NCBI RefSeq assembly: GCF_001429395.1
Contig: NZ_LMJT01000001.1
Span: 648,740-712,739 of the forward strand
DNA length: 64,000 nucleotides
Origin: Allobosea sp. Root381
GTDB taxonomy: Bacteria > Pseudomonadota > Alphaproteobacteria > Rhizobiales > Beijerinckiaceae
Direction of reading: 5' to 3'
Shown here: in pieces, positions 36,963 through 45,975 of the stretch
How positions within the stretch are numbered: the stretch's first letter is position 1
Layout of the letters: the number at the start of each line of letters is the position of its first letter
Position numbers and translations under genes: made by a program
The notes under the pieces: model-generated
Told to the model about the DNA's origin: nothing
Databases searched by the model: none
Seen by the model: the letters and a program-made list of their open reading frames with translations, nothing else

Positions 36963-38180
36963 ATGGCGCGCGCGATCCTGATCGTGCTCGATTCCGTCGG
37001 CTGCGGCGGAGCCGAGGACGCGCATCTCTATGGCGACGAAGGCGCCGATACGCTCGGCCATATCGCGCAGGGCTGTGCGGACGGCCGCGGCGACCGCGAA
37101 GGGTTGCGCAACGGCACCCTCGCCCTGCCTAACCTTATCCGCCTCGGCCTCGCCCATGCCTATGAAGTCTCGACGGGGCAGCCGCTCGTCGGGGCCGCGA
37201 AGCCGGCCATGACGGGTGGGCGGTATGGCTACGGCGTCGAGCGCAGCCAGGGTAAGGACACCCCGTCCGGGCATTGGGAGATCGCGGGCTGTCCGGTCGC
37301 GTTCGAATGGGGCTATTTCACTGCGCTGGACAACTCCTTCCCGCCCGATCTCGTAGCCGCGATCATCCGCGAGGGCGACATTCCCGGCATCCTCGGCAAC
37401 AAGCATGCCTCGGGGACCGCGATCATCGAGGAGTTGGCCGAGGAGCATATCCGGACGGGCAAGCCGATCTGTTACACTTCCGTCGACTCCGTGCTGCAGA
37501 TCGCGGCGCATGAGGAGCATTTCGGACTGGACCGGCTCTATGCGCTCTGCCGCGAGGTGCGGCGCCTGGTCGATCCGCTGCGGATCGGGCGCGTCATCGC
37601 CAGGCCTTTCGTCGGCTCCGCCGAGACAGGTTACAGCCGTACGGGAAACCGCAAGGATTTCGCGATTCCGCCAGCGGGCGAGACGATTCTCGACAGGCTG
37701 GCGGCGGTAGGGCGGGCGATCGTCACCGTCGGCAAGATCGGTGACATCTTCGCCCATCGCGCCACGGGCGAGGAGATCAAGCCCTATGGCAATGCGGCCA
37801 TGTTCGAGGCGGCACTGACCGCGCTGGACCAGTTGCCGGATGGCGGCTTCTGTTTCGTCAATCTCGTCGATTTCGACACCGAATACGGCCATCGCCGCGA
37901 CGTTCCGGGCTATGCGGCGGCACTCGAGGCCTTCGACGCGATGCTGCCGCGGCTGGAAGCCAGGCTGCGGCCGGGCGATCTCGCCGTGATCACCGCCGAC
38001 CACGGCAACGACCCGACCTGGCCCGGCACGGACCATACCCGCGAGCATGTGCCCATCCTCGCCTTCGGCCCGGGCATCGCAGCGGAACCGCTCGGCCGGC
38101 GCGAGAGCTTCGCGGACATTGCGGCTTCGCTCGCGCAATGGCTCGGGATCGGCCCGGTCGGGCCCGGGCGAGCCTGGTAA
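36963..38180 (+). CDS. deoB: Phosphopentomutase
   Basis: A 405-residue alkaline-phosphatase-superfamily mutase interconverting (deoxy)ribose 1- and 5-phosphate in nucleoside salvage. [12 protein letters not shown] starts the metal site, [12 protein letters not shown] holds the phosphorylated Thr, and [19 protein letters not shown] supplies C-terminal metal ligands. It starts 3 bases after yejF, so it is almost certainly in the yej operon. No nucleoside phosphorylase or deaminase gene lies near. Confidence 0.94.
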   Translation: MARAILIVLDSVGCGGAEDAHLYGDEGADTLGHIAQGCADGRGDREGLRNGTLALPNLIRLGLAHAYEVSTGQPLVGAAKPAMTGGRYGYGVERSQGKDTPSGHWEIAGCPVAFEWGYFTALDNSFPPDLVAAIIREGDIPGILGNKHASGTAIIEELAEEHIRTGKPICYTSVDSVLQIAAHEEHFGLDRLYALCREVRRLVDPLRIGRVIARPFVGSAETGYSRTGNRKDFAIPPAGETILDRLAAVGRAIVTVGKIGDIFAHRATGEEIKPYGNAAMFEAALTALDQLPDGGFCFVNLVDFDTEYGHRRDVPGYAAALEAFDAMLPRLEARLRPGDLAVITADHGNDPTWPGTDHTREHVPILAFGPGIAAEPLGRRESFADIAASLAQWLGIGPVGPGRAW

Positions 38181-38185
38181 GAGGC

Positions 38186-39658
38186 TCAGGCCGCGGCAAC
38201 GTCCCCGCAGAAGCTCGCCACCTCTTCGCGGATGCTGCGCGCCTGTGTCGCCAGGGCCTGCGCGGCCTCCTGCACCTGCTGGGCCGCCCCATGGGCGCCC
38301 TCGGTCATCGCCTCGAAGCTGTCGACAACATCCGCGCCGCGTCTGGCACCTTCGTACGAAATCCTGACCTGATGGGCGATCTCGGAGGTCGCCTGCCCCT
38401 GCTGCCCGACCGAAACCGAGATCGCATCAGCGACGCGCTCGACATTGCCGATCGCCAGGACGATGTCGCGAATGGCCGTCAGCGAGCGCTGGGAGGCCTC
38501 CTGCATGGCGCCGATCTGGGCTGAAACATCGTCGGTGGCCTTCGCCGTCTGCGCCGACAACGTCTTGACCTCGCTGGCGACGACGGCGAAGCCGCGCCCC
38601 ATCTCGCCGGCGCGCGCCGCCTCGATCGTCGCATTCAGGGCCAGCAGGCTGGTCTGCGCCGCGATGCCGCGGATCAGCTCCACCACGGTGCCGACATTGC
38701 TGCTGTTGCGCACCAGGTTTTCGATTTCCTGGCTGGCCTTGCGCGCCAGCTCCGCGGCTGCGGTGGACCCCTCAACGGAATGCGAGACATTGCGACCGAT
38801 CTCGCCGATCGAAGCCGCCAGCTCGTCGCTCGCCGCCGAGAGATGCTCGATCCCTCTCATGGTCTTGTCCGCCACATCCGAGACCAGCACCGTCTTGCGC
38901 CGGGCTCGATCCGAGGTGCCGGTCAGGGCCACGGCCTCCTCCTGCATCAGGCCGGCCGCCCGGTCCAGCACCGCCATCTCCCGCTCCATCCTGGCGCGGA
39001 AGCCCTCGACGATCTCGCGCAGCTTCTCCGCGCGCCGGCTCGTTTCGTCGCTCAGGCTCTTCTCGCGCTCGGCGGTCTGGCGCTCGCGCGCGGCGATCTC
39101 GTGCGCGACCGCAAGGTTGCGCTCGTTCATCAGGAATATGCGCTCCATGATGACCGCGACAGTCGCGAGGAAGACGGTCTCCACCGCCACCACGACGGCA
39201 TGCAGCATCACCCGCCACAGATCACCGCCCTGATAGAAAACCGCCGAAGGCAGCGCATATTGCAGGACGAGATGGTGCATCGCCGTCAAAGCCGCGGCCA
39301 TGACGATGGGCCGCCAGTCGCAGAAGCCGGCGAGCACCGCCAGCACAGCGAAATAATACATGTGCATGTCCGGCTGCCAGGGGTGGCCGGCCATGCTGAA
39401 TACCAGGATCGAGACCTGGGCGATCAGCACCATCGCGATGAAGAGCTGGGTGACGATCGCCGCGCCGCAGCGGCTGTAGAGCAGCAATGCTCCAGCGGCG
39501 AGCAGGAAGGCCAGGCTCGCGGGTAGGAAGACCTCCTCCCCGCGGAGCCAGAAGGATAGGGCCACCAGCGGCACATGCAGGAAGCCGAGCCCCAGCAGGA
39601 CCCAGGCAACGCGCTGCCGGACGACATCGAGATTCCAGTTTTCGAGGCTCCGCGTCAT
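38186..39658 (-). CDS. Methyl-accepting chemotaxis protein
   Basis: A 490-residue chemoreceptor with about six hydrophobic helices in the first 180 residues and no large periplasmic ligand domain, so it probably senses a membrane or intracellular cue. A coiled coil (about 185–250) leads to the signalling domain with hairpin tip [20 protein letters not shown] and [15 protein letters not shown]. The ATG at 39658 overlaps the stop of the small upstream membrane-protein gene, coupling their translation. No other chemotaxis gene is nearby. Confidence 0.92.
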   Translation of the reverse strand: MTRSLENWNLDVVRQRVAWVLLGLGFLHVPLVALSFWLRGEEVFLPASLAFLLAAGALLLYSRCGAAIVTQLFIAMVLIAQVSILVFSMAGHPWQPDMHMYYFAVLAVLAGFCDWRPIVMAAALTAMHHLVLQYALPSAVFYQGGDLWRVMLHAVVVAVETVFLATVAVIMERIFLMNERNLAVAHEIAARERQTAEREKSLSDETSRRAEKLREIVEGFRARMEREMAVLDRAAGLMQEEAVALTGTSDRARRKTVLVSDVADKTMRGIEHLSAASDELAASIGEIGRNVSHSVEGSTAAAELARKASQEIENLVRNSSNVGTVVELIRGIAAQTSLLALNATIEAARAGEMGRGFAVVASEVKTLSAQTAKATDDVSAQIGAMQEASQRSLTAIRDIVLAIGNVERVADAISVSVGQQGQATSEIAHQVRISYEGARRGADVVDSFEAMTEGAHGAAQQVQEAAQALATQARSIREEVASFCGDVAAA

Positions 39659-40023
39659 GAAGCGGCCCGCCCGGACACCGCCGCATCGAGGCAACCGGCC
39701 AGTCCGGCCAGGGCGAGCACCATGATGGCCCCACCCGGCCGCTCAGGCGCCATCGAATCCGCCGGAGCCACGACGACGATCGAGGCGGTGCGGCCGGGGC
39801 GCAGCACGCGATGCCCGGCGGAAAGGCTGCGGGCGATCGCCTCTTCGCCCGAGACCCATGGCGGAAAGACGATGGCGAGCGGCGCGGGCTGTGCAAGCGA
39901 GGCGCCGGGCAAGGCGAGCAATGGCACGATGATGCTGGCGAGACACGCCAGCGCCAGCGCGGCACGCTCGCGGCCAGACAACGTCGCACCCCGCGACGAG
40001 CGCATCATAGTCGTTGATTCCAT
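39655..40023 (-). CDS. Small secreted or membrane protein coupled to the chemoreceptor
   Basis: A 122-residue protein with a signal-like N terminus ([20 protein letters not shown], then SLAQ), a central region with [20 protein letters not shown], and a C-terminal hydrophobic stretch [16 protein letters not shown]. That suggests a periplasmic domain anchored at its end. Its stop overlaps the chemoreceptor start (ATGA). Alternative starts at 40074 and 40008 exist. I do not recognise the family; co-function with the receptor is inference. Confidence 0.7.
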   Translation of the reverse strand: MESTTMMRSSRGATLSGRERAALALACLASIIVPLLALPGASLAQPAPLAIVFPPWVSGEEAIARSLSAGHRVLRPGRTASIVVVAPADSMAPERPGGAIMVLALAGLAGCLDAAVSGRAAS

Positions 40024-40139
40024 GGATTGCCTGCGTGCCCGAGGATCGCCCACCGGCTGTCCTCCATCAGACAATTCAATTGGATCGGTTCCGGTTAAGG
40101 GTTCCTTATGGCGGAAGCAGAATCAGTATAGCGGTGTCG

Positions 40140-40163
40140 TCACGTTGCCACGCCGCAACGTGA
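40140..40163. terminator. Inverted repeat downstream of the murA–hisD operon
   Basis: TCACGTTGC and GCAACGTGA are perfect 9-bp arms around a 6-base loop, 16 bases past the phosphatase stop. No U-tract follows on the minus strand, so it may be a Rho-assisted terminator or an operator for the leftward small-protein/chemoreceptor pair. Confidence 0.45.
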
Positions 40164-40178
40164 TCTGGCAGCGAGCGG

Positions 40179-40625
40179 TCAGGCCGCCAGCCTGGTCTTG
40201 ATCCGCCGCATCAGCCCGTCACGGACCTCCCGATAGGCCTCCATCATCTGCTCGCGCGAGCCTTGGACGACCGTGGGATCGACGGTGGGCCAGTATTCGA
40301 CCTCGGCGGCGATGGTACGCGTCAGCTCTAGCGCCTTGTGGTGAGCTTCCGGCGACAGCGTGATGATCAGGTCGAAATTCAACCCCTCCCACTCCGCCAG
40401 ATCCTCGATCGACTTGGGTTTGTGCCGATGGGCGTCGATGCCGATCTCGTCCAGCGCCGCAAGCGCGAAGGGATCGAGCACGCCGCGCCGCGCCCCGGCC
40501 GACTGGACATAGACCGATTTGCCGAAGAAATGCTTGGCCATCGCCTCGGCCATCGGCGAGCGCACGGCGTTATGCGCGCAGATGAACAGGACGCTCTGGA
40601 CCCTGCGCGCGGGAGCCGGCTCCAA
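40179..40625 (-). CDS. Low-molecular-weight protein-tyrosine-phosphatase-like protein
   Basis: A 148-residue member of the LMW phosphatase/ArsC fold. The phosphate-binding loop CAHNAVRSP (C-x5-R-S) begins at Cys16, and the catalytic Asp is probably in WPTVDPT. It could dephosphorylate tyrosine-phosphorylated proteins or reduce arsenate; no ars genes are near, so phosphatase activity is likelier. It is the last gene of the murA–DUF2948–hisD–UPF0262 row. The start is TTG at 40625 with AAGGG 9 bases upstream. Confidence 0.88.
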   Translation of the reverse strand: MEPAPARRVQSVLFICAHNAVRSPMAEAMAKHFFGKSVYVQSAGARRGVLDPFALAALDEIGIDAHRHKPKSIEDLAEWEGLNFDLIITLSPEAHHKALELTRTIAAEVEYWPTVDPTVVQGSREQMMEAYREVRDGLMRRIKTRLAA

Positions 40626-40629
40626 GCGC

Positions 40630-41118
40630 TCAGCCCTTCCAGTGCAGTGCGTAGATCAGGGTGAAGAACCGCCTGGCCGTGTCGAAGTCGATCTCGACCT
40701 TGCTGGCGAGGCGATCGACGAGGATGCCGGCCGCCTCGTCGTGCAGGCCGCGGCGGCCCATGTCGATCGCCTCGATCTGCGAGGGCGTCGCGGTGCGGAT
40801 CGCGGCATAGTAGCTCTCGCACACCATCGCATAATCCTTGACGATCCGGCGGAACGGCGTGAGCGACAGATGGTGGGTGACCACAGGAGACCCGTCCGCC
40901 TCCCTGATTTCGAAGGCCAGCCGCCGCTCGACCATGGCGAGATGGGCGAGATAGGGCCCGCCGTCATGCCCCGGCACGGCAAAGCGGTTGCGCTCGATCA
41001 GGTCATAGATCGCGACCGCCCGCTCATGCTCCTGGTCGGGCGTGCCGCCGCCGAGCGAGGACGGGTCGAGCGTGACGCCGACCAGGCAATGCTTCGTGGG
41101 CGGATCGGGTTGGTCCAT
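40630..41118 (-). CDS. UPF0262 family protein
   Basis: A 162-residue cytoplasmic protein of the UPF0262 family, found in Hyphomicrobiales next to hisD. Recognisable parts are [35 protein letters not shown] and the C-terminal [17 protein letters not shown]. Function unknown. It lies 37 bases after hisD and 4 bases before the phosphatase gene. Confidence 0.9.
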   Translation of the reverse strand: MDQPDPPTKHCLVGVTLDPSSLGGGTPDQEHERAVAIYDLIERNRFAVPGHDGGPYLAHLAMVERRLAFEIREADGSPVVTHHLSLTPFRRIVKDYAMVCESYYAAIRTATPSQIEAIDMGRRGLHDEAAGILVDRLASKVEIDFDTARRFFTLIYALHWKG

Positions 41119-41155
41119 GGCGTCTCCGCTCCCGGCCGCGGCGGGAACCCTGCGT

Positions 41156-42448
41156 TCAGAGATTGAGCCTGATCGTCACGGAACGGCCATGCGCCTGCAA
41201 GCCCTCGGCTTCCGCAAGCTGCGTCACGGCCGGCGCCAGGGCCCGCAGGGCGTCAGGTCCGCATTTCAGCAGCGATGTCCGCTTCATGAAGTCGAGCACG
41301 CCCAGCCCCGAGGAGAAGCGGGCGGAACGGGCCGTCGGCAGCACATGGTTGGGACCGCCGACATAGTCGCCGATCGCCTCCGGCGTATGCCCGCCCAGGA
41401 AGATCGCGCCGGCGTTGCGGATCAGCCCGGAGAGACGCTCGGGGTCTGCCGTCATGATCTCGAGATGCTCCGGCGCCAGCCGGTCGACCAGCGGTACCGC
41501 GGCCTCCAGATCCGCGACCAGCAGGATCGCGCCGAACTCCTCCCAGCTCTTCGCGGCAATCCCGACGCGCGGCAGGGATTGCAGCTGCGCCCGCAGCGCC
41601 TTCTCGACCTCGGCTGCGAGCCCGGCATCGTCCGTCATCAGGATCGACTGGGCCGAAACGTCATGCTCGGCCTGGGCCAGGAGATCGGCGGCGATCCAGT
41701 CGGGATTCGCGCTGGAATCGGCGATGATCAGTACCTCGGAGGGGCCGGCGATCATGTCGATGCCGACCTGGCCGAAGACGCGGCGCTTGGCGGCGGCGAC
41801 ATAGGCGTTGCCGGGCCCGACGATCTTGGCGACCGGGGCGATGCTCGCCGTGCCATAGGCCAGCGCCGCGACGGCCTGCGCGCCGCCGATGCGATAGATC
41901 TCGTCGACGCCCGCAAGGCGGGCGGCGGCCAGCACGAGCGGGTTGGTTTCGCCACGCGGCGTCGGGGCGACCATCACGATGCGCGGCACACCGGCGACCT
42001 TGGCCGGCACGGCGTTCATCAGCACCGAGGACGGGTAGCTCGCCGTACCGCCGGGCACATAGAGGCCGACGGCCTCGACGGCGCTCCAGCGCCAGCCGCT
42101 TTCGACGCCGGCTGTGTCCATGAACCAGGCGTCCTGCGGCTTCTGGCGGCTGTGATAGGCCTCGATCCGGTCGCGCGCGATCTCGAGCGCGGCGAGTTGG
42201 GCCGGCGGGCAGGCCGCGACGGCCGCATCGACCTCGTCCTGCGAGACGCGCAGCGTCTGCGACGTCAGGGCCAGATGGTCGAAGCGTCCGGTATAGTCGA
42301 TGACGGCTTCATCGCCGTTCTCGCGCACCGCTGCGATGATGTCGGCGACGACGCGATCGACCTCCTCGGAAACCTCGCGCTTGGCCGATAGCAGGTCACG
42401 GAACTCGCGCTCGAAGGCGGCGCTTCTGTCATCGAGCCTGATCGGCAT
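41156..42448 (-). CDS. hisD: Histidinol dehydrogenase
   Basis: A 430-residue zinc enzyme catalysing the last two oxidations of histidine synthesis. The family signature [15 protein letters not shown], the catalytic region LAPEHLEIM and the metal/substrate segment GGPNHVLPT are present, with an AEHD stretch between. It is part of the leftward housekeeping operon, 33 bases after the DUF2948 gene, away from other his genes as usual in this order. Confidence 0.96.
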   Translation of the reverse strand: MPIRLDDRSAAFEREFRDLLSAKREVSEEVDRVVADIIAAVRENGDEAVIDYTGRFDHLALTSQTLRVSQDEVDAAVAACPPAQLAALEIARDRIEAYHSRQKPQDAWFMDTAGVESGWRWSAVEAVGLYVPGGTASYPSSVLMNAVPAKVAGVPRIVMVAPTPRGETNPLVLAAARLAGVDEIYRIGGAQAVAALAYGTASIAPVAKIVGPGNAYVAAAKRRVFGQVGIDMIAGPSEVLIIADSSANPDWIAADLLAQAEHDVSAQSILMTDDAGLAAEVEKALRAQLQSLPRVGIAAKSWEEFGAILLVADLEAAVPLVDRLAPEHLEIMTADPERLSGLIRNAGAIFLGGHTPEAIGDYVGGPNHVLPTARSARFSSGLGVLDFMKRTSLLKCGPDALRALAPAVTQLAEAEGLQAHGRSVTIRLNL

Positions 42449-42481
42449 CGCTATCCCCGGAATTTTGGTCGCAGAACCGGC

Positions 42482-42928
42482 TCAGGCGCCGTCGGGATGG
42501 CCCGGCGTCGCCAGCGCCTCCCAGACAGGGCCGAGGTCCTTCATCTGGGCCTCTATGCACTCGACTTCGAGCCGGATCGCGGCGCCGTCCGAGAAATGCA
42601 GGGTCACGTCCCCGGCCGGCGTGTCCCGCTCGGCAAAGCCGATCGCCAGCAGGTTCAGCACCTGATCGGGCGCCGCCTTGTCGATCTTCGTGCTGCGCAC
42701 GGACAGGACGCGGTCGAAATGCAGGGCCGACAAGCGACGACGACGATGGCCTTGCGGCACGCCCTCCCAGTCGAAACGGCGCGCGGCAAGCGCAAAGCGT
42801 TTTTCCGCCGGCAGCCAGACGATATCCGCCACCTTCAGGACGGCATCCTGAAGGTGGGTTGAAACGATCGCCAGGTCATCGGCGTCGAGCGCGATGAGCT
42901 TCAGCGGGTCTGCGGCATCGTCCGACAT
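42482..42928 (-). CDS. DUF2948 family protein
   Basis: A 148-residue protein of the DUF2948 family, which lies between murA and hisD in many alphaproteobacteria. Typical parts are PLKLIALDADDLAIVSTHLQ near the start, HRRRRLSALHFDRVLSVR in the middle, and IRLEVECIEAQMKDLGPVWE near the end. Function unknown. The ATG at 42928 fits the family start. Confidence 0.9.
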   Translation of the reverse strand: MSDDAADPLKLIALDADDLAIVSTHLQDAVLKVADIVWLPAEKRFALAARRFDWEGVPQGHRRRRLSALHFDRVLSVRSTKIDKAAPDQVLNLLAIGFAERDTPAGDVTLHFSDGAAIRLEVECIEAQMKDLGPVWEALATPGHPDGA

Positions 42929-42959
42929 GAACGTGTTCTGGCGGTGCCTTCCGCGGACG

Positions 42960-44249
42960 TCAACCGGAGATGCGCTCGACCTGCGCACCGCAACGCGTCA
43001 GCTTCGCCTCCAGCGCCTCGAAACCGCGGTCGAGATGGTAGACACGGTTGATCATGGTCTCGCCTTCGGCGGCGAGCCCGCCGATGACGAGCGAGACCGA
43101 GGCACGCAGATCCGTCGCCATCACGGGAGCGCCCGTCAGCTTGGCGACGCCTTCGACATGGGCGGCATCGCCGTCGAGCCTGATCTTCGCGCCGAGGCGC
43201 GCCAGCTCCTGGACATGCATGAAGCGGTTCTCGAAGATGGTCTCGCGGATACGCGAGGTGCCCTTCGCCTTGGTCATGAGCGCCATGAACTGCGCCTGCA
43301 GATCGGTCGGGAAGCCGGGGAACGGATCGGTGTCGACATCGACGGCTTCCAGCGGCTGGCCGTTGCGGCGCACGCGGATCCCCTCATTCGTCTCGGTGAC
43401 CTCGGCGCCCGCCTTGACCAGCACGTCGAGCGCTGCCTGCAGCAGATCGGCCCGCGCGCCTTCCAGCAGCACATCGCCGCCGCTCATGGCGACCGCCATG
43501 GCATAGGTTCCGGTCTCGATGCGGTCCGGCAGGACGGCATGATGCGCGCCGCCGAGCCGCGAGACGCCGGTGACGACGATCCGGCTCGTGCCGGCGCCCT
43601 CGATCTTCGCGCCCATCTTGACGAGGCAGGCGGCGAGGTCGGCGACCTCCGGCTCGCGCGCTGCATTGTCGATCACCGTCGTGCCCTGCGCCAGCACCGC
43701 GCCCATCAGCGCCGTATGGGTGCCGCCGACCGTGACTTTCGGGAAGACGATCTCAGCTCCCTTCAGCCCCTTGGGGGCGCGGGCGAGCGCATAGCCGTTC
43801 TCGATCTCGATCTCGGCGCCGAGCTTCTCCAGCGCCATCAGGAGCAGGTCGACCGGGCGCGTACCGATGGCGCAGCCGCCGGGCAGCGAGACCTTGGCCT
43901 CGCCCATGCGCGCCAAAATGGGCGCGATCACCCAGAAGCTCGCCCGCATCGTCGAGACCAGTTCATAAGGCGCGCAGGTATCGACGATCTGGCGGGCGGT
44001 CAGCGCGATCGTCTGCCCGGTCTCGGCCGACTGGCCGATGCGCTTTCCGGCAATCGAGCGGTCGACGCCGTGGTTCGACAGGATGCGCGAGAGGGCGCTG
44101 ACATCGGACAGGCGTGGCACATTGGCGAGCGTCAGCGTCTCGTCCGTGAGCAAGCTCGCGATCATCAGCGGCAGGGCGGCGTTCTTGGCGCCGGAAATCG
44201 GAATCGCGCCATTGAGGCGCTGGCCGCCGGTGATGCGGATCTTGTCCAT
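42960..44249 (-). CDS. murA: UDP-N-acetylglucosamine 1-carboxyvinyltransferase
   Basis: A 429-residue enzyme adding enolpyruvate to UDP-GlcNAc, the first committed step of peptidoglycan synthesis. Lys22–Asn23 (GAKNAALPL) and catalytic Cys126 in [15 protein letters not shown] are intact; a Cys here means fosfomycin-sensitive chemistry is expected. First large gene of the leftward operon. Confidence 0.97.
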   Translation of the reverse strand: MDKIRITGGQRLNGAIPISGAKNAALPLMIASLLTDETLTLANVPRLSDVSALSRILSNHGVDRSIAGKRIGQSAETGQTIALTARQIVDTCAPYELVSTMRASFWVIAPILARMGEAKVSLPGGCAIGTRPVDLLLMALEKLGAEIEIENGYALARAPKGLKGAEIVFPKVTVGGTHTALMGAVLAQGTTVIDNAAREPEVADLAACLVKMGAKIEGAGTSRIVVTGVSRLGGAHHAVLPDRIETGTYAMAVAMSGGDVLLEGARADLLQAALDVLVKAGAEVTETNEGIRVRRNGQPLEAVDVDTDPFPGFPTDLQAQFMALMTKAKGTSRIRETIFENRFMHVQELARLGAKIRLDGDAAHVEGVAKLTGAPVMATDLRASVSLVIGGLAAEGETMINRVYHLDRGFEALEAKLTRCGAQVERISG

Positions 44250-44304
44250 CGTCAGGTCCTGCTAAGCCTGCCGGCTGGAGGCCGGCGGCGCTGGGGAATC
44301 TCGG

Positions 44305-44469
44305 TCAGGACCGTTTCGAGTCGGCCTGGGCTTGTGGTGCCGGCTCCTGCGCGGGCGCCTCTTCCGCACGTCGAGCCCGGGCCTGGGCCTTGCGGCGCTT
44401 CAGGTTCTCCCGGAGGGCGGCGGCGAGGCGCGCCTTCTTCTCGTCGTCTGCGTTTGTCTGGCGGCTCAC
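44305..44469 (-). CDS. Small basic protein upstream of murA
   Basis: A 54-residue highly charged peptide: SRQTNADDEKKARLAAALRE, then NLKRRKAQARARRAEEAP and an Ala/Gln/Pro tail. Short lysine/arginine-rich proteins of this kind are commonly found next to murA in Hyphomicrobiales; the function is unknown and RNA binding would be a guess. The start is GTG at 44469, because the sequence conserved in such peptides begins there. Confidence 0.65.
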   Translation of the reverse strand: MSRQTNADDEKKARLAAALRENLKRRKAQARARRAEEAPAQEPAPQAQADSKRS

Positions 44470-44895
44470 GGCATCAACTCGGTACCGGCTTTCAACGCTC
44501 GGATCGCGGCGAATTCGCGGCGCATGGTTAGCCGCATGCGCGGTGCCGGACAAGCGCAGCCCGCCATCAACGCACCGATTCCGACGTTTTTGTCCCGGGA
44601 TGCAACAGGAAGCCCCTCCCCCTCGCGTTCTCATGTCGCCGCACCTGCCAGGATGCGGTTTTTGCCCCCCTGTCCGGGGGCTCTGGAGCGACGCTTGTCG
44701 GGCATGCGGCTTGCTCTGCGGCGCGGGGCGCTCCGCCGTTGTTCGCGCCCGGCACAGCTTCCAGCCCAGAACATCACGTTAGGAAATAAAGATGAATGTA
44801 ATTAACCATTTCTGCCAGATTTCGTTTACAGTTCATTAACTTCGATTACCGTGAGGCCAACGTCCTCGATGCGTGGCTAAGGCGGGATCAACGGC
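44470..44895. promoter_or_regulatory. Long divergent regulatory region before the RpfF-like gene
   Basis: About 425 bases separate the small murA-side gene from the RpfF-like gene. The right part (44775–44850) is strikingly AT-rich for this genome and contains TTAACCAT at 44802–44809 and a second TTAAC at 44836–44840. TTAACCAT resembles half of the CtrA recognition sequence. The left part is GC-rich and I see nothing specific in it. Confidence 0.45.
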
Positions 44896-45852
44896 ATGTT
44901 TCAGTCTTTCGGTTCCATTATGGATCTCGCCCCCGCCGCCGTTCGCGAGAGCTGCGAGGTCACCGAGGCGATCCGGCACAAGGCCGGCTTCCTGCCCGAG
45001 ACGCGGCTCAGCTACGAGCCGGAGATCAAGACGCTCTGGGTGACGATCCAGCCCGAGCTGAAACCGGTCTTCACGCTCCAGCTGCTCGACAGCCTCGTGA
45101 AGATCCAGAATGCGATCCTCGCGCTCTGGGGAGCCCCCGACCAGTATCAGCGCGCCCCGGTTCGCTTCCTCGCCTTCCGGGGGACGGGGCCGTTCTTCAC
45201 GCTCGGCGGCGATCTCGATTTCTATCTCGACTGCCTGGCCAAGAACGACCGTGCGGCGCTCGCAGAGTATGCGCGGCTCTCGACCGAGGGGGCGGTGATG
45301 AATGCGAGCGGGCTGAAGGGGCTCGTGGTGACGCTGTCCACCATCCACGCCAAGGCGATCGGCGGCGGCATCGACGCGCCGCGTTCATGCAACGTCATGA
45401 TCGCCGAGGAGCAGGCCTCCTTCGTCTACCCGGAAATCAAGTTCAACCATTTCCCGATCACCGCGGTCGCGATCCTGTCGCGCCGGATGGGTCCGCGCGC
45501 TGCCGAGCAGATGCTTCTCTCCGGCGAGGAGATGAGCGCCCAGGAATTCCTGGAGGCCGGCGGGCTGGAGGCCGTCGTGCCGACGGGCACCGGCGAAGCC
45601 TGGATCCGCAAATATGCCAGCGACTCGCTGCCGATGCATGCCGCCAAGACCGCGCTGTTCTCGGCCTTCAACAACCGGGCGGGCGATCTGAAGGCGGAGC
45701 TTGCGGATCTCGGCCAGCTCTGGACGGATTGCATGCTGCGGCTCAGCCCGAGCGCGATCTCGAAGCTGCAGCGGATTGCGCAGACGCAGGACCGCATGCT
45801 CGCGCGGGTCTACCAGCAGGCCGCCTCGACCGCCCTGACGCCCGGCAGCTGA
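44896..45852 (+). CDS. RpfF-like crotonase, candidate DSF-family signal synthase
   Basis: A 318-residue crotonase-fold protein. The pattern GPFFTLGGDLDFYLDCLAKN with RAALAEYARL after it resembles RpfF, which makes cis-2-unsaturated fatty-acid (DSF) signals from acyl-ACP, more than ordinary enoyl-CoA hydratases. The two RpfF catalytic glutamates (Glu141 and Glu161 in Xanthomonas) fall at Asp160 (GGGID) and Glu180 (YPEIKF), with the same spacing of 20. The first is therefore changed to Asp. The C-terminal helices match the family in length. The next gene is a GGDEF-EAL protein, as rpfR lies beside rpfF in Burkholderia. A plain hydratase/isomerase remains possible. Confidence 0.75.
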   Translation: MFQSFGSIMDLAPAAVRESCEVTEAIRHKAGFLPETRLSYEPEIKTLWVTIQPELKPVFTLQLLDSLVKIQNAILALWGAPDQYQRAPVRFLAFRGTGPFFTLGGDLDFYLDCLAKNDRAALAEYARLSTEGAVMNASGLKGLVVTLSTIHAKAIGGGIDAPRSCNVMIAEEQASFVYPEIKFNHFPITAVAILSRRMGPRAAEQMLLSGEEMSAQEFLEAGGLEAVVPTGTGEAWIRKYASDSLPMHAAKTALFSAFNNRAGDLKAELADLGQLWTDCMLRLSPSAISKLQRIAQTQDRMLARVYQQAASTALTPGS

Positions 45853-45975
45853 GCCCGCAAGGGCAGGCAGAGCGCCCCCACACCAAACATTTACCTCTAA
45901 GCCCCTACATCCTGCGAGCGGCGGGGATCGCGGGCGCGGCCAGCGCGCGTCCCTGCGACCGCAAGGGCAGAGTGG

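Noticed and set aside
35691..38138. Open frame of over 800 codons on the minus strand opposite yejF and deoB
   Set aside because: It is antisense to two well-identified genes with all motifs intact. Its own sequence shows no domain, as expected for high-GC shadow frames.
40179..40625. Naming the phosphatase-fold protein arsenate reductase (arsC)
   Set aside because: Only the shared C-x5-R loop supports it. No arsR, arsB or acr3 lies nearby, and the gene belongs to the murA–hisD housekeeping row.
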